Of a stretch of DNA of 64,000 nucleotides, positions 1-8,863 are shown in pieces. The stretch spans positions 2,356,001 through 2,420,000 of the forward strand of contig NZ_CP072524.1 in NCBI RefSeq assembly GCF_017753665.1. Direction: 5' to 3'. Under the pieces are notes generated by a model. That model ran no database searches, had not been told where the DNA came from, and was given only the letters and a program-made list of their open reading frames with translations. Origin of the DNA: Neisseria sicca (GTDB lineage Bacteria > Pseudomonadota > Gammaproteobacteria > Burkholderiales > Neisseriaceae). Numbering within the stretch: the stretch's first letter is position 1; every line of letters begins with the position of its first letter. The position numbers and the translations under genes were made by a program.

Positions 1-124
1 CCGCACTACGGTTACTACGGTTTCCCTCTCCTTGCCTGCCGAAGAAAAACGGTTGAGTGAAAATAATACATTGATTCTGAAAGGCTTATATTCAAGCAGC
101 CGCCTAATCCGGAAAAATGAATAA
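1..124 (+). CDS. C-terminal end of an unidentified protein (cut by window edge)
   Basis: A reading frame open from base 2 encodes about 40 residues and stops at TAA 122-124, just before an inverted-DUS terminator. The tail ends in basic residues (RLIRKNE). A stop followed closely by a terminator suggests the 3' end of a real gene entering from the left, but 40 codons without a stop is not strong proof. I do not recognise the protein. Confidence 0.35.
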   Translation, partial: RTTVTTVSLSLPAEEKRLSENNTLILKGLYSSSRLIRKNE

Positions 125-134
125 ATTCAGGATG

Positions 135-179
135 ATGTCGTCTGAAAATCTGAATTTCGAGGTTTCAGACGACCTTTTT
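135..179 (+). terminator. Inverted DUS hairpin terminator
   Basis: GTCGTCTGAAA at 137-147 pairs with TTTCAGACGAC at 163-173 and a T run follows. It would terminate the gene entering from the left. It doubles as a DNA uptake sequence pair. Confidence 0.6.
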
Positions 180-305
180 AAGCGGCAACCATTATTCATA
201 TTTTATTGGATGCGGTGGCAATAGCGAAACGGGTATTTTAAATTTTCATCCGCTATGTTTAGAATCGGCTTGATTTCGGATGGATGCCGTTTGCTGCAAA
301 ACAAA

Positions 306-334
306 ACGTCGTCTGAAAAACTTTCAGACGACGT
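306..334 (-). terminator. Inverted DUS hairpin after surA
   Basis: ACGTCGTCTGAAA (306-318) and its complement (322-334) form a 13-bp stem with a 3-base loop, 11 bases past the surA stop. On the minus strand a T-rich stretch follows, as in a rho-independent terminator. The flanking base pair is AC-type rather than AG, a variant DUS context. Confidence 0.7.
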
Positions 335-345
335 CTGCATCCGCC

Positions 346-1332
346 TTAGCGTATGTCGATGTGCGCACCTTCATGCAGTTCGCGCAGCAGGTTGATTTCC
401 GCCTGTTCGGCTTTTTGGCGCGACAGATATTGACGTATGGTGTTGTGTTGACGCTCTTCGGGCGTGCCGGCGTCACGGACATCGTTCAGCTTAATGATGT
501 GCCAGCCGAATTGTGTGCGTACGGGTGGACTGACTTGGCCGGGTTTGAGTTTGTGGACGGCTTCTTCAAACGGCGGAACCATCATGCCGTCGGCGAACCA
601 ACCCAAATTACCGCCGCTGCTCGCGCTACCGTCTTGCGAATATTGGCGCGCCAAACCGGCGAAGTCTGCGCCGCTGCGGGCTTGTGCGTAGATTTTGCGG
701 ATGGTGCTTTCCGCGCCGGCCGCAGCGTTTTCGTTGTCGGCCTTAATCAGAATGTGTTGCGCATTGTATTGGCGCAGCGGCTCGCCTTCGGGCAGGGCGA
801 TGCCTTGCTGTTTCGCCTGTTCGATAGCGCGTGCAACTTCGGCATCGCTGATGCGGCTGTGCTGCATGACTGCCTGTTGGCGCACTTTTTCCGCGATGAT
901 GCTGTCCGCAATTTCACGGCGGATAGAGGCCGACGGGTTTTTCAGTGAAGGATTAGCGGCAATGACCGCCTCGATTTCTGCGTTATCTGCTTGAATATTC
1001 TTTCGTTTGCCCGCTTGGACAATCAAGGATTGGTTGATGAGTTGCGCCAGAACTTGTTCGCGCAATTCGTTATCGCCGATTTGTGTGCCTTTAGGGATGG
1101 TTCGGCGCGCCCGTTCGACTGCCTGCGCCAGTTGGCGGCGGGTAATGACTTCGTTGTCGGCGATGGCGGCAATGCCGTCGCTCAGACGTACCCCGTCAGA
1201 ACGGGTTTCGGTATCAGTCGTCTGAACAGCGACGGGTTTGACGGATTTTTTTACTGTTTTAGCATTAGGGGCTGCGTGTGCGTTCAATGCCAGACCGAGT
1301 GCGGCGGCAAGAATCAGGGGTTTGACGTTCAT
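346..1332 (-). CDS. surA: Periplasmic chaperone / peptidyl-prolyl isomerase SurA
   Basis: This 328-residue protein begins with a Sec signal peptide cleaved near AHA-AP (residue 20). A SurA-type N-terminal chaperone region spans about 50-170, followed by one parvulin domain at about 189-285 (QYNAQHIL start, FGWHIIKL end). E. coli SurA has two parvulin domains and about 428 residues, so this is the shorter single-parvulin form. SurA escorts unfolded outer-membrane proteins, including LptD, across the periplasm. Its ATG overlaps the lptD stop (ATGA), so the two are translationally coupled in one operon. Confidence 0.93.
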   Translation of the reverse strand: MNVKPLILAAALGLALNAHAAPNAKTVKKSVKPVAVQTTDTETRSDGVRLSDGIAAIADNEVITRRQLAQAVERARRTIPKGTQIGDNELREQVLAQLINQSLIVQAGKRKNIQADNAEIEAVIAANPSLKNPSASIRREIADSIIAEKVRQQAVMQHSRISDAEVARAIEQAKQQGIALPEGEPLRQYNAQHILIKADNENAAAGAESTIRKIYAQARSGADFAGLARQYSQDGSASSGGNLGWFADGMMVPPFEEAVHKLKPGQVSPPVRTQFGWHIIKLNDVRDAGTPEERQHNTIRQYLSRQKAEQAEINLLRELHEGAHIDIR

Positions 1333-3737
1333 GGGGTAACTACCTCGTTGGTTTTGCTGTAGCCGGGAATGGCCAAGCGCAGTTTTTCAAATGGATTGTT
1401 GCCGAGATTGCTCAGGTCTTTGAGTTGGAGATTGAAGAAAACGGCATTTTTGCGGCTGTTTTCGCCGGTCACGTAGCGTTGTCCGACGAGGCTTGCGCTC
1501 CAGCAGCCGCAGTTGCTTTTATATTCAGCTTCTACCAGCATTTCAAGCGGTTTCTTGGCTTGAATTTCGTAGTTGTAACGTGCAACGGCGTAAAGGTTTT
1601 TACGGATAGGCCATTGCGCCGCCAAATCGACTTGGCGGATTTTGTCGTAGAAATAGTTGCCGTCGGATTGCAGGTAAATGCGTTCGTTGCGACCGTATTT
1701 GTAACGCGCGCTCAATACTTTGCCCGGCTCGGGATTGTAGCGGATGGTCGCGGCGTAGCTTTCGGCGCGGCTTTCGTTTTGGTTGTAGTGGACATCGAAG
1801 CCGGCATGGATGCTATTGCTCAGTTTGCCGTGCGCAAAGCCGACCCAGTCGGATTGGCTGCGTTCATAACGGCCGACGCTGCCGTTCAGCAATACGTTGT
1901 CGTTTTTTAAATAAAACTTCTGTCCGATACCGGCGCGGAACAGCTCGGCACCGTTGTTCGGGTCAAGGAAGCGGGTTTGCGCGGCGGCGGTCAGGCTGTT
2001 GGCGGAGTTGATGCGGTCGTTGCCGACGTATAAGTTCTCACGGAAAAGCTGGTTGTAAGAAAAGCTGTTTTCCGAGGTGTCGAAATTAGGTAAGTCGTTT
2101 TGGGACTTGGTTGGGATGTAGTTGTAGAACAGGCGCGGTTCGAGGGTTTGCAGATAGGCTTTGCCGAACACATTGGCGTTGCGCTCGAAGGTCATGCCGG
2201 TATCGACGTTGAATATCGGCAATACGCGGCTGACGCGTCGGCCGGATTGGTTGCCGAACGAGCCTAAGTCGTAATAAGTCGCGTGTACCCCGATTTTCGG
2301 ACGGATATAGCCCCATTGGTTGTTGAAATCCCAACGGACGCTGGGATACAGCACGGTACGGCTGCCGTCTTGTTTGCTGTCGTGTACGAAACGGGTGAAC
2401 TGGCTGAATACGTTGATATTCGCCTTGCCCATGGTTTTCTGCCAACGTCCGGTCAGGCGCGGCATGATGGCGTAGGGTTCGTCTTTGTAACCGTTTTGGT
2501 TGGCAAGGGTTTGGTATTTCTGTACGTTCAGCGCGCCGTCAAAAGAGCCGCCCCAGACATTGTCGCCGTAGTTCAGCCACAGTTGGCGGTTGAGGTTGAC
2601 ATTGCTGGCAATGTCTTCGCGTCCGTAGAAATCTCGGTAGTAATTGTCGTCTGAAACCTGATTGAAGCTGATGCCGCCGCTGAGTTTGTCAGTCAGTTGG
2701 TGGTTGTGGTCAAACTTGATTTGATAGCGGTTGTTTTCGTGGCGTTTTTTATCGTACGGCATCCAATCGCCGTCGATGACGCCGTTAAATTTCGGTTCGA
2801 GATAGCGAACCTGTCCGCCAAGCTGCACACCGCGCGAGCTGATGATGCCGGGGCGGAAAGTGGCGTCCAAATTGGGGGCGAGGTTGAAGTAATAAGGGAG
2901 GGCGAGTTCCAAACCGTCCGAACCGGTTGCCAGCGTCGGAACCAGCAGACCGCTCTTGCGATGACCGTTGAGCGGGAAATCCGCCCAAGGCGTATAAAGC
3001 ACCGGAACGCCGCCGAACACCAGCGACGCGTCTTTTGCCACGCCTATGCCCGTTTCCTGATCGGTTTCGATGCTTTTCGCTTTGATGTACCAACTCGCAT
3101 CACCGGGCGAGCAGGTATTGAATTTGGTATTGATGAGCTTGTACAGCCCTTTGCCTTTCATTTCCGCCTTTTCGCTGACGCTTTGGAGGCGGCGGCCGTC
3201 TTTTTCGGCATCGACGCGGACGTATTCGCTCGAGCCGGTATTGTCTTTCAGGTTGTACACCAAAGTATCGCCGCTGACGGTCGAACCGTCTTGATACAGC
3301 TTAAAGCGGTCGCCCGCCCTGACGGTATCGCTGGTTTGGTCGTAATCCGCCCAATCGGCGTTTAACACTTCCTGATTGCGCTCGATGATGACATCGCCTT
3401 CAGCGCGGACGGCGACTTTCGACTGTCCGGCAACCTTGTCCGCAATCACGCGGGTGTAATCCTGCGGCAGGGCTTCTTCGCCGCTGCGTTTGATTTCAGG
3501 CTGCTTGTTTGCTTCGGAAACCTGATGCTGGCAAAACAGGCAGGTATCGCCTAAGGACAATTTGTCCTGATCGGTCGGACGATGGTTCTCCACGCTTTGA
3601 ACCGCAGGCGGGGTGGTCTTTACCGGCTCGTAATCGGCAGGTTGCGGCAAAGATGCATTTTGCGCATATGCCCCTCCCGCGCCGAAGCCGACGCTTAACG
3701 CCAAAACCAATGGTTTGAGTGAAAATAAACGAGCCAA
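1329..3737 (-). CDS. lptD: LPS-assembly outer-membrane protein LptD
   Basis: The 802-residue protein has a signal peptide (about 1-25, AYA-QN), an OstA/LptD N-terminal jellyroll at about 90-230 and a large beta-barrel ending near the C-terminus. LptD with LptE inserts lipooligosaccharide into the outer leaflet. Cysteines lie at 66 and 69 (CLFC), in a TCSPGD segment near 207, and at 743 and 745 (CGC). This resembles the disulfide pattern that links the N-terminal domain to the barrel in E. coli LptD. DsbA, encoded in this window, would be a plausible oxidant. The gene is followed by surA with a 4-base overlap and is divergent from amgK. Confidence 0.95.
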   Translation of the reverse strand: MARLFSLKPLVLALSVGFGAGGAYAQNASLPQPADYEPVKTTPPAVQSVENHRPTDQDKLSLGDTCLFCQHQVSEANKQPEIKRSGEEALPQDYTRVIADKVAGQSKVAVRAEGDVIIERNQEVLNADWADYDQTSDTVRAGDRFKLYQDGSTVSGDTLVYNLKDNTGSSEYVRVDAEKDGRRLQSVSEKAEMKGKGLYKLINTKFNTCSPGDASWYIKAKSIETDQETGIGVAKDASLVFGGVPVLYTPWADFPLNGHRKSGLLVPTLATGSDGLELALPYYFNLAPNLDATFRPGIISSRGVQLGGQVRYLEPKFNGVIDGDWMPYDKKRHENNRYQIKFDHNHQLTDKLSGGISFNQVSDDNYYRDFYGREDIASNVNLNRQLWLNYGDNVWGGSFDGALNVQKYQTLANQNGYKDEPYAIMPRLTGRWQKTMGKANINVFSQFTRFVHDSKQDGSRTVLYPSVRWDFNNQWGYIRPKIGVHATYYDLGSFGNQSGRRVSRVLPIFNVDTGMTFERNANVFGKAYLQTLEPRLFYNYIPTKSQNDLPNFDTSENSFSYNQLFRENLYVGNDRINSANSLTAAAQTRFLDPNNGAELFRAGIGQKFYLKNDNVLLNGSVGRYERSQSDWVGFAHGKLSNSIHAGFDVHYNQNESRAESYAATIRYNPEPGKVLSARYKYGRNERIYLQSDGNYFYDKIRQVDLAAQWPIRKNLYAVARYNYEIQAKKPLEMLVEAEYKSNCGCWSASLVGQRYVTGENSRKNAVFFNLQLKDLSNLGNNPFEKLRLAIPGYSKTNEVVTP

Positions 3738-3806
3738 AATCGCCCCTTAAATCGGTTTGCCAGTTAGAATAGCGGTTATTTTAACCTGAAAATCCGCGAC
3801 ACCGCT

Positions 3807-4811
3807 ATGCAACGACAAACCGAATTACAAAATTGGCTGCACGCCGTCTATCCCGAACAAAACTTTGAATTGAGCTTCGCCGCCGCCGATGCCGACTTCC
3901 GACGCTACTTCCGCGCTACTTTTGCCGACGGCAAGACCGTCATCTGCATGGACGCGCCGCCCGATAAAATGAGCGTCGCTCCTTACCTAAAAGTGCAAAA
4001 ACTTTTCAATATGCTTAACGTTCCCCAAGTATTGCACGCCAATGAAGCACAAGGATTTATGGTGCTAAACGACTTGGGCAGCACCACTTTCCTGACCGCC
4101 ATGCAGCAAGAGCAAGGCGCGGATGCACACAAAGTCCTGCTGCTTGAAGCCATAGACGAATTGGTCGGGCTGCAAAAGGCCAGCCGTGCAGGCGAATTGC
4201 CCGAATACGACCGCGACATCATGCTGCGCGAAATCAACCTGTTCCCCGAATGGTTCGTCGCCAAAGAACTCGGACGCGAACTCAACTTCAAACAACGCCA
4301 GCTTTGGCAGCAAACCATCGACACCCTGTTGCCGCCGTTGCTTGCCCAGCCGCAGGTGTACGTCCACCGCGACTTCATCGTCCGCAACCTTATGCTCACA
4401 ACCGGCCGCCCCGGCGTACTCGACTTCCAAGACGCACTCTACGGCCCGATTTCCTACGACTTGGTTTCCCTCCTGCGCGATGCCTTTATCGAATGGGAAG
4501 AAGAATTCGTATTGGACTTGGTCATCCGTTACTGGGAAAAAGCCCGCGCCGCCGGATTGCCCGTACCCGCCGCGTTTGATGAGTTTTACCGCTGGTTTGA
4601 ATGGATGGGCGTACAACGCCATCTGAAAGTCGCCGGTATCTTCGCCCGCCTGTACTACCGCGACGGCAAAGACAAATACCGCCCCGAAATCCCGCGTTTC
4701 CTCAACTACCTGCGCCGCACCTCCCGCCGCTACACCGAGCTTGCACCGCTTTATACGCTGTTGGTCGAACTGGTTGGCGACGATGAATTGGAAACCGGGT
4801 TTACGTTTTAA
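3807..4811 (+). CDS. amgK: Anomeric N-acetylmuramate/N-acetylglucosamine kinase-like phosphotransferase
   Basis: A 334-residue aminoglycoside-phosphotransferase (APH) fold protein. It carries the catalytic loop VHRDF..RN near residue 187 and the metal-binding LDFQDALYGP about 20 residues later. In Pseudomonas AmgK phosphorylates the anomeric carbon of MurNAc in the MurU peptidoglycan-recycling route, and the gene likewise lies next to lptD. No murU-type nucleotidyltransferase follows here, so the gene may act alone or with a distant partner. It is divergent from lptD, with 69 bases shared for promoters. Family is certain; exact substrate is inferred. Confidence 0.8.
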   Translation: MQRQTELQNWLHAVYPEQNFELSFAAADADFRRYFRATFADGKTVICMDAPPDKMSVAPYLKVQKLFNMLNVPQVLHANEAQGFMVLNDLGSTTFLTAMQQEQGADAHKVLLLEAIDELVGLQKASRAGELPEYDRDIMLREINLFPEWFVAKELGRELNFKQRQLWQQTIDTLLPPLLAQPQVYVHRDFIVRNLMLTTGRPGVLDFQDALYGPISYDLVSLLRDAFIEWEEEFVLDLVIRYWEKARAAGLPVPAAFDEFYRWFEWMGVQRHLKVAGIFARLYYRDGKDKYRPEIPRFLNYLRRTSRRYTELAPLYTLLVELVGDDELETGFTF

Positions 4812-4848
4812 AAGGCAGATGGCTTTGTGTCACTTTTGATAAGAAAAG

Positions 4849-4892
4849 AGGTCGTCTGAAAATCCTGAAATGGGGTTTTAGACGACCTTTTA
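4849..4892 (+). terminator. DUS hairpin after amgK
   Basis: AGGTCGTCTGAAA at 4849-4861 pairs with an imperfect partner (TTTTAGACGACCT, one base off DUS) followed by TTT. The decayed arm lowers uptake quality but keeps a G-U pair in the stem. Confidence 0.65.
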
Positions 4893-4975
4893 TATTCTTT
4901 ATATATGTGAATTCGGGTTTGTCCACTGTGCCAATTTAAGCTTGATCCGGCAACAATCAAAACATCGGTACCTTC

Positions 4976-4995
4976 ATTCCCGCGTAGGTGGGAAT
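4976..4995. repeat. dRS3 element
   Basis: ATTCCC, eight bases, GGGAAT: the 20-bp neisserial dRS3 repeat. In N. meningitidis these flank repeat arrays and serve as filamentous-prophage target sites. A single copy here, followed by GACGG as is usual for this family. Confidence 0.8.
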
Positions 4996-5097
4996 GACGG
5001 CTGAGCCTTTTTGTTCAGGTTTGCCATGTATAGCTGACTTTATTGGTTTTATGCTGCACTGCCAACGATGGGCATTTCCATTCTATCCACACATGAA

Positions 5098-5125
5098 AAC
5101 AGCGTATCTCAAGGATACGCTGTTT
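5098..5125 (-). terminator. Terminator of mqo
   Basis: AAACAGCGTATC (5098-5109) pairs with GATACGCTGTTT (5114-5125), a 12-bp stem with a 4-base loop, 16 bases past the mqo stop. It is not DUS-derived. Confidence 0.75.
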
Positions 5126-5141
5126 CATCCTTACTTTCCCA

Positions 5142-6617
5142 TCATTGATGATGGATACCCAATACTTTGGCGTTGTGGCTGATGATTTCTTCGGCAAGCT
5201 GCGGGTTGTCGTTGAGCTTGATGCCGAAGCCGGGGACAAGTTCTTTCAGACGACCTTCCCATGAGGAAATGCGGCTTGGGAAGCATTGGTGGATGAGTTT
5301 GATCATCAAGGGTACGGCGGTTGATGCGCCGGGGGATGCGCCCAAGAGTGCGGCAAGCGAGCCGTCGGCGTGGGCGACGATTTCGGTGCCGAATTGGAGG
5401 ACGCCGCCTTTTTCGGAGTCTTTTTTGATGATTTGAACGCGTTGTCCTGCGGTGATGAGTTCCCAGTCGTCAGGGTTTGCTTCGGGGTAGTATTCCAGCA
5501 GGGAGGCAAAGCGTTCTTCTTTGGTTTTACGCAATTCGCCCAACAGGTATTTGGTCAGCGGCATATTCGCCCAACCGGCGCGCAGCATGGGGTAGAGGTT
5601 GTCCAAGTGGATGGACAGGGGCAAATCCATGAGCGAGCCTTGTTTGAGGAAGTTGGAGCGGAAGCCTGCGTAAGGGCCGAACATGAGGTGGCGTTTGCCG
5701 TCCACATTGCGGGTGTCGAGATGCGGAACGGACATGGGCGGCGCTCCGACGGAGGCTTGTCCGTACACTTTGGCGTTGTGCTGCGCGGCGGTTTCGGGGT
5801 TACTGTTGCGGAAGAACAGGCCGGAAACGGGGAAGCCGCCGTAGCCTTTGCCTTCGGGGATGCCGGATTTTTGCAGCAGGGTCAGTGCGCCGCCGCCTGC
5901 GCCGAGGAAAAGGAAGCGGGTGCGGATGGTGAGCTGGCCGTCGGGATTGCGGGTGTCGCTGGTTTTGAGTACCCATGCGCCGTCGGATTCGCGTTTGATG
6001 TCGTCGACGTGGCGGTTGAACTCGGTTTTGACGCCTTTTTCGCGCAGGTATTGCACCATTTGGCGGGTCAGGCTGCCGAAATCGACGTCCGTACCTTCGG
6101 CGGAGTAGTTGGCGGCGACGGGTTGGCCTTCTTTACGGCCGTTGATGACCAGTGGCGCCCATTCGGCGATTTTGGCGCGGTCGGTGGAGAATTCCATCCG
6201 TTCAAAGAGTTTTTGGGATTTGAAGGCGTCGAAACGTTTTTGCAGGTAGTCGCAATGGTCGGTGTTCATGACCAGCGACATATGCGGGACGGTATGGATG
6301 AAGGAGTTGTCGGTGATTTTGCCTTCTTCGACAAGCGATGACCAGAACTGGCGGCTGATGTGGAATTGTTCGGCAATATTGAGGGCGCGGGTCGGGTCGA
6401 TGGTGCCGTCTGCGCCGAGCGGGGCGTAATTGAGTTCGCATAATGCGGAATGCCCTGTGCCGGCGTTGTTCCAAGCGTTTGACGATTCCAACGCTACGTC
6501 TTCCAAGCGTTCGATAAGGGTGATTTCCCAAGACGGTTCGAGTTCTTTGAGCAAAACGCCCAAAGTCGCGCTCATAATGCCTCCACCCACCAAGACAACA
6601 TCTGTTGCTTCAGCCAT
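5142..6617 (-). CDS. mqo: Malate:quinone oxidoreductase
   Basis: The 491-residue membrane-associated flavoprotein oxidises malate to oxaloacetate and passes electrons to quinone, serving as the TCA malate dehydrogenase in Neisseria. The N-terminal FAD-binding strand-loop-helix reads DVVLVGGGIMSATLG. The family segment SNAWNNAGTGHS and the C-terminal FPSRISSWEGRLKELVPGFG are present. I chose the ATG at 6615-6617 because a strong TAGGAG lies 7 bases upstream; an earlier in-frame ATG (6641) would add 8 residues (MPVSRSTT) without a good ribosome site. Monocistronic, with its own terminator. Confidence 0.95.
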   Translation of the reverse strand: MAEATDVVLVGGGIMSATLGVLLKELEPSWEITLIERLEDVALESSNAWNNAGTGHSALCELNYAPLGADGTIDPTRALNIAEQFHISRQFWSSLVEEGKITDNSFIHTVPHMSLVMNTDHCDYLQKRFDAFKSQKLFERMEFSTDRAKIAEWAPLVINGRKEGQPVAANYSAEGTDVDFGSLTRQMVQYLREKGVKTEFNRHVDDIKRESDGAWVLKTSDTRNPDGQLTIRTRFLFLGAGGGALTLLQKSGIPEGKGYGGFPVSGLFFRNSNPETAAQHNAKVYGQASVGAPPMSVPHLDTRNVDGKRHLMFGPYAGFRSNFLKQGSLMDLPLSIHLDNLYPMLRAGWANMPLTKYLLGELRKTKEERFASLLEYYPEANPDDWELITAGQRVQIIKKDSEKGGVLQFGTEIVAHADGSLAALLGASPGASTAVPLMIKLIHQCFPSRISSWEGRLKELVPGFGIKLNDNPQLAEEIISHNAKVLGIHHQ

Positions 6618-6992
6618 GGTTGTACTCCTAGAAACAGGCATATCCTGCCTTTATGATTATCCGTTGTATTACGAACGCCTGTCTCGGCGGTAAAACCTGC
6701 TGGCGCGGTGTTTTTGGCGTGGAAGATTGCGCGCGTGTTTTACGTTTTGAACCGATGTTAAACCGTTCATAATATGTTATTGAGAATTTAGTGGATTTTT
6801 CTGAGAATTGCAAAGATTTTCTGTTTGGATTTACATAAACGCGGTTTGAAAAGGTCGTCTGAAACATTCAGATGGCCTTTATTTATCAGGGTATTGGCGG
6901 TGTCACACCTTATTTCATTAATTTTTTAAAGACTTCAGATTGTCAGCAAGATGGACGTGTTTTGATGAAAAAATGAAGAAGAAAACGTTTTT
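6618..6992. other. Intergenic region upstream of mqo
   Basis: It holds the mqo promoter region and, near 6850-6882, an imperfect DUS pair (AAGGTCGTCTGAAA with a decayed partner CAGATGGCCTTT). The 79-codon minus frame at 6628-6867 has no family resemblance and I treat it as noise. Confidence 0.5.
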
Positions 6993-7580
6993 TCAGGATG
7001 CGTCATAAGCTGCCACTTTTTCGAGCAGTTTTGCCCTTGCCTGCGGCCATTCTTCGCGCAGCAGGCTGTATTCCACCGTATCGCGCACGCTGCCGTCTTT
7101 CCGCAGCTTGTGGCAGCGCAAGATGCCGTCTTGGTGTGCGCCCAGGCGTTCGATGGCGCGTTGGGAGGCGGTGTTGAGGTTGTCGGTCTGCCAGCAGACG
7201 CAGCGGCAGTTTAAAGTGTCGAAAACGTAGTCGAGCAACATGATTTTGCAGGCGGTATTGATGCGTGTGCGCCGTGCCGACAGGGCGTACCATGTGAAAC
7301 CGATGTAGAGGCGGGGGATGGCGGGATCGATGTGATAAAGCGAAGTCGATCCGACGATTTTGCCCGTGTCTTCGTCGATGACGGCAAAGGCGAGGCGGGT
7401 TTGCGTGGCGGTGCGGATGTAGTCCGCCACTTGGTGGGGTTCGGGCGCGGTGGTTACGTTCAGCTTCCAGACTTCGCCGTCGCAAACTGCTTCGTGCAAA
7501 CCGGCTTCGTGTGCCGTTGTTAAAGGTTCGAGACGGACGCGATCGAAGGACAAAACGGGAACGGATGAGAAATCAGCCAT
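6993..7580 (-). CDS. GNAT-family N-acetyltransferase (RimJ/RimL-like)
   Basis: A 195-residue GNAT protein. The N-terminal LRLEPLTTAH-type strand (here VRLEPLTTAHEAGL), a central AFAVIDEDTGKIVGSTSLY and the acceptor-loop ARRTRINTACKIMLLDYVFD match RimJ/RimL-type acetyltransferases that modify protein N-termini or small amines. The substrate cannot be told. The ribosome site (AAAGGAAA) sits in the 13 bases between the start codon and a Correia element, so the promoter probably lies in or beyond that element. Confidence 0.8.
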   Translation of the reverse strand: MADFSSVPVLSFDRVRLEPLTTAHEAGLHEAVCDGEVWKLNVTTAPEPHQVADYIRTATQTRLAFAVIDEDTGKIVGSTSLYHIDPAIPRLYIGFTWYALSARRTRINTACKIMLLDYVFDTLNCRCVCWQTDNLNTASQRAIERLGAHQDGILRCHKLRKDGSVRDTVEYSLLREEWPQARAKLLEKVAAYDAS

Positions 7581-7593
7581 GGGGTTTCCTTTG

Positions 7594-7700
7594 TGTAGTG
7601 GATTAAATTTAAACCAGTACGGCGTTGCCTCGCCTTGCCGTACTATTTGTACTGTCTTCGGCTTCGTCGCCTTGTCCTGATTTAAATTTAATCCACTATA
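7594..7700. repeat. Correia element (CREE), short form
   Basis: About 107 bp bounded by inverted repeats TGTAGTGGATTAAATTTAAA and its complement ending CCACTATA. Internally it has the conserved GGCGTTGCCTCGCCTTGCCG and CTTCGTCGCCTTGTCC blocks. It lacks the roughly 50-bp central segment present in the copy at 46209. The left terminus has one mismatch (TG for TA). It abuts the ribosome site of the GNAT gene. Confidence 0.93.
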
Positions 7701-7779
7701 TTTGATGGTTTGAGTTTTCAGACGACCTTTTATAGTGTCTTAACGGACGGCATCTTTGAGGTCGTCTGAAAGCTATTGA

Positions 7780-8370
7780 TTAATGATGTTTGAACACCAG
7801 CACGCCCGACTCCGATACAAACCCGTCCAGCGGCAGGTCGTGCGGTTCGCGCGGCAGCGTGTCAACCAGTTGGCAATCGAAGCCTACGCCTATGGTTTTT
7901 GCCTGTAAACGGTATTTCATCGCCGCGAGCGTCGCGTCGTAATAGCCGCCTGCCTGCCCCAAGCGGTAGCCCTCGCGGTCTATGCCGACAATCGGGACGA
8001 ACAATATCGATAAACCGTGTACGCGGATTTTGCGTCCCGCAAACTGCGGCACATTCAATTTCGCCCTGCCGCGCTTGCGTTCTTGTTTTACTCCGTTGGC
8101 AGGATAGGGCGTAAACCACATCCGCCGCGAACGCGGTTCGATATAAGGCAGATAAAGTTTGGCGCCGCGTTTTTGCGCCGCGCGGACGAAACCGTCCAAA
8201 CGAAGCTCGTTGCCCATCGGCCAATACACGCCGATCTTCCGTCCCTTCTTGATATAACGTTTGAGCAGACGGTTAATCGTTTGTCCTGCCGCCAGTCGCC
8301 CTTGATGCCCCATCTGCGCGCGGGCGCGGCGCAACTCTCGGCGCAGGGCGTGTTTTTCCTCATTCCTCAT
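7780..8370 (-). CDS. fau: 5-formyltetrahydrofolate cyclo-ligase
   Basis: A 196-residue 5-FCL family enzyme converting 5-formyl-THF to 5,10-methenyl-THF with ATP. The sequence shows a basic N-terminal helix (RRELRRARAQM), the substrate-loop VYWPMGNELRLD, and the signature GYRLGQAGGYYD near residue 140, with Ala where many homologues have Gly. The C-terminal PHDLPLDGF..S is also typical. Divergent from a small membrane protein gene; a DUS lies just upstream of its start. Confidence 0.9.
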   Translation of the reverse strand: MRNEEKHALRRELRRARAQMGHQGRLAAGQTINRLLKRYIKKGRKIGVYWPMGNELRLDGFVRAAQKRGAKLYLPYIEPRSRRMWFTPYPANGVKQERKRGRAKLNVPQFAGRKIRVHGLSILFVPIVGIDREGYRLGQAGGYYDATLAAMKYRLQAKTIGVGFDCQLVDTLPREPHDLPLDGFVSESGVLVFKHH

Positions 8371-8447
8371 TTCAGACGACCTTTTGAGTGTTGTTGTAGA
8401 ATACGGCGATTATAAACGCTCCGTTAACATCAAAACAGGATTCCGCC

Positions 8448-8690
8448 ATGTGGCATATCGTCCTTATCGGCTACCTCTTCGTCGCAGTCATGTATTCAGC
8501 CGCCCAGCCGAGCATTGCGCGTGCGCTGATTTATTTGGTTTTTTGGGCGGTATTGCCCGTCGCGTTTACCGTTTTCACCGTCACCATCCGCCGCCGCAAC
8601 CGCCTGATGAAGCAGCAGGAAAAAGAAGTATTCGAACAAAGCCGCCGCACAGCCGGACAAGAAGGCGGTAAACACGACGGCAGTGCATAA
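8448..8690 (+). CDS. Small membrane protein of unknown function
   Basis: 80 residues with two hydrophobic helices (about 3-20 and 26-46), then a basic stretch RRRNRLMK and a polar tail, suggesting both ends in the cytoplasm. AGGA lies 7 bases before the ATG. I do not recognise the family. It is followed by the rpsB leader, and codon use is normal for the window. Confidence 0.65.
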   Translation: MWHIVLIGYLFVAVMYSAAQPSIARALIYLVFWAVLPVAFTVFTVTIRRRNRLMKQQEKEVFEQSRRTAGQEGGKHDGSA

Positions 8691-8791
8691 AATCCCTTTT
8701 CAGACGACCCCTTATCCGCTATAATCCGTCAGTTTTCCATTTCGGAAACACACTATTTTTTAAAACTTATGCCCACTTTCGCCGAAGGGTG

Positions 8792-8817
8792 CTTGACAAT
8801 AGGTGCAGCCTATCAAG
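8792..8817 (+). promoter_or_regulatory. Leader hairpin upstream of rpsB
   Basis: CTTG-ATAGG pairs with CCTAT-CAAG across a 5-base loop, 46 bases before the rpsB start. It may belong to the rpsB leader (S2 is autoregulated in other bacteria). It also contains TTGACA (8793-8798), a possible -35 box, though no convincing -10 lies at 17 bases. Confidence 0.3.
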
Positions 8818-8863
8818 TTCTATGCGATTGAATGTGTGCTCTTAACCCTTTCAAGGAAATAAA

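Larger units (their letters stand above)
4812..5141. other. Intergenic region between amgK and mqo
   Basis: This convergent gap holds the amgK terminator hairpin, a dRS3 repeat and the mqo terminator. A 64-codon plus-strand frame at 4988-5182 overlaps the mqo 3' end and looks spurious. No other gene seen. Confidence 0.6.

Noticed and set aside
280..3718. Several long plus-strand frames (for example 280-948, 1425-1910, 2697-3365)
   Set aside because: They lie wholly inside surA and lptD on the opposite strand and show no family motifs or ribosome sites.
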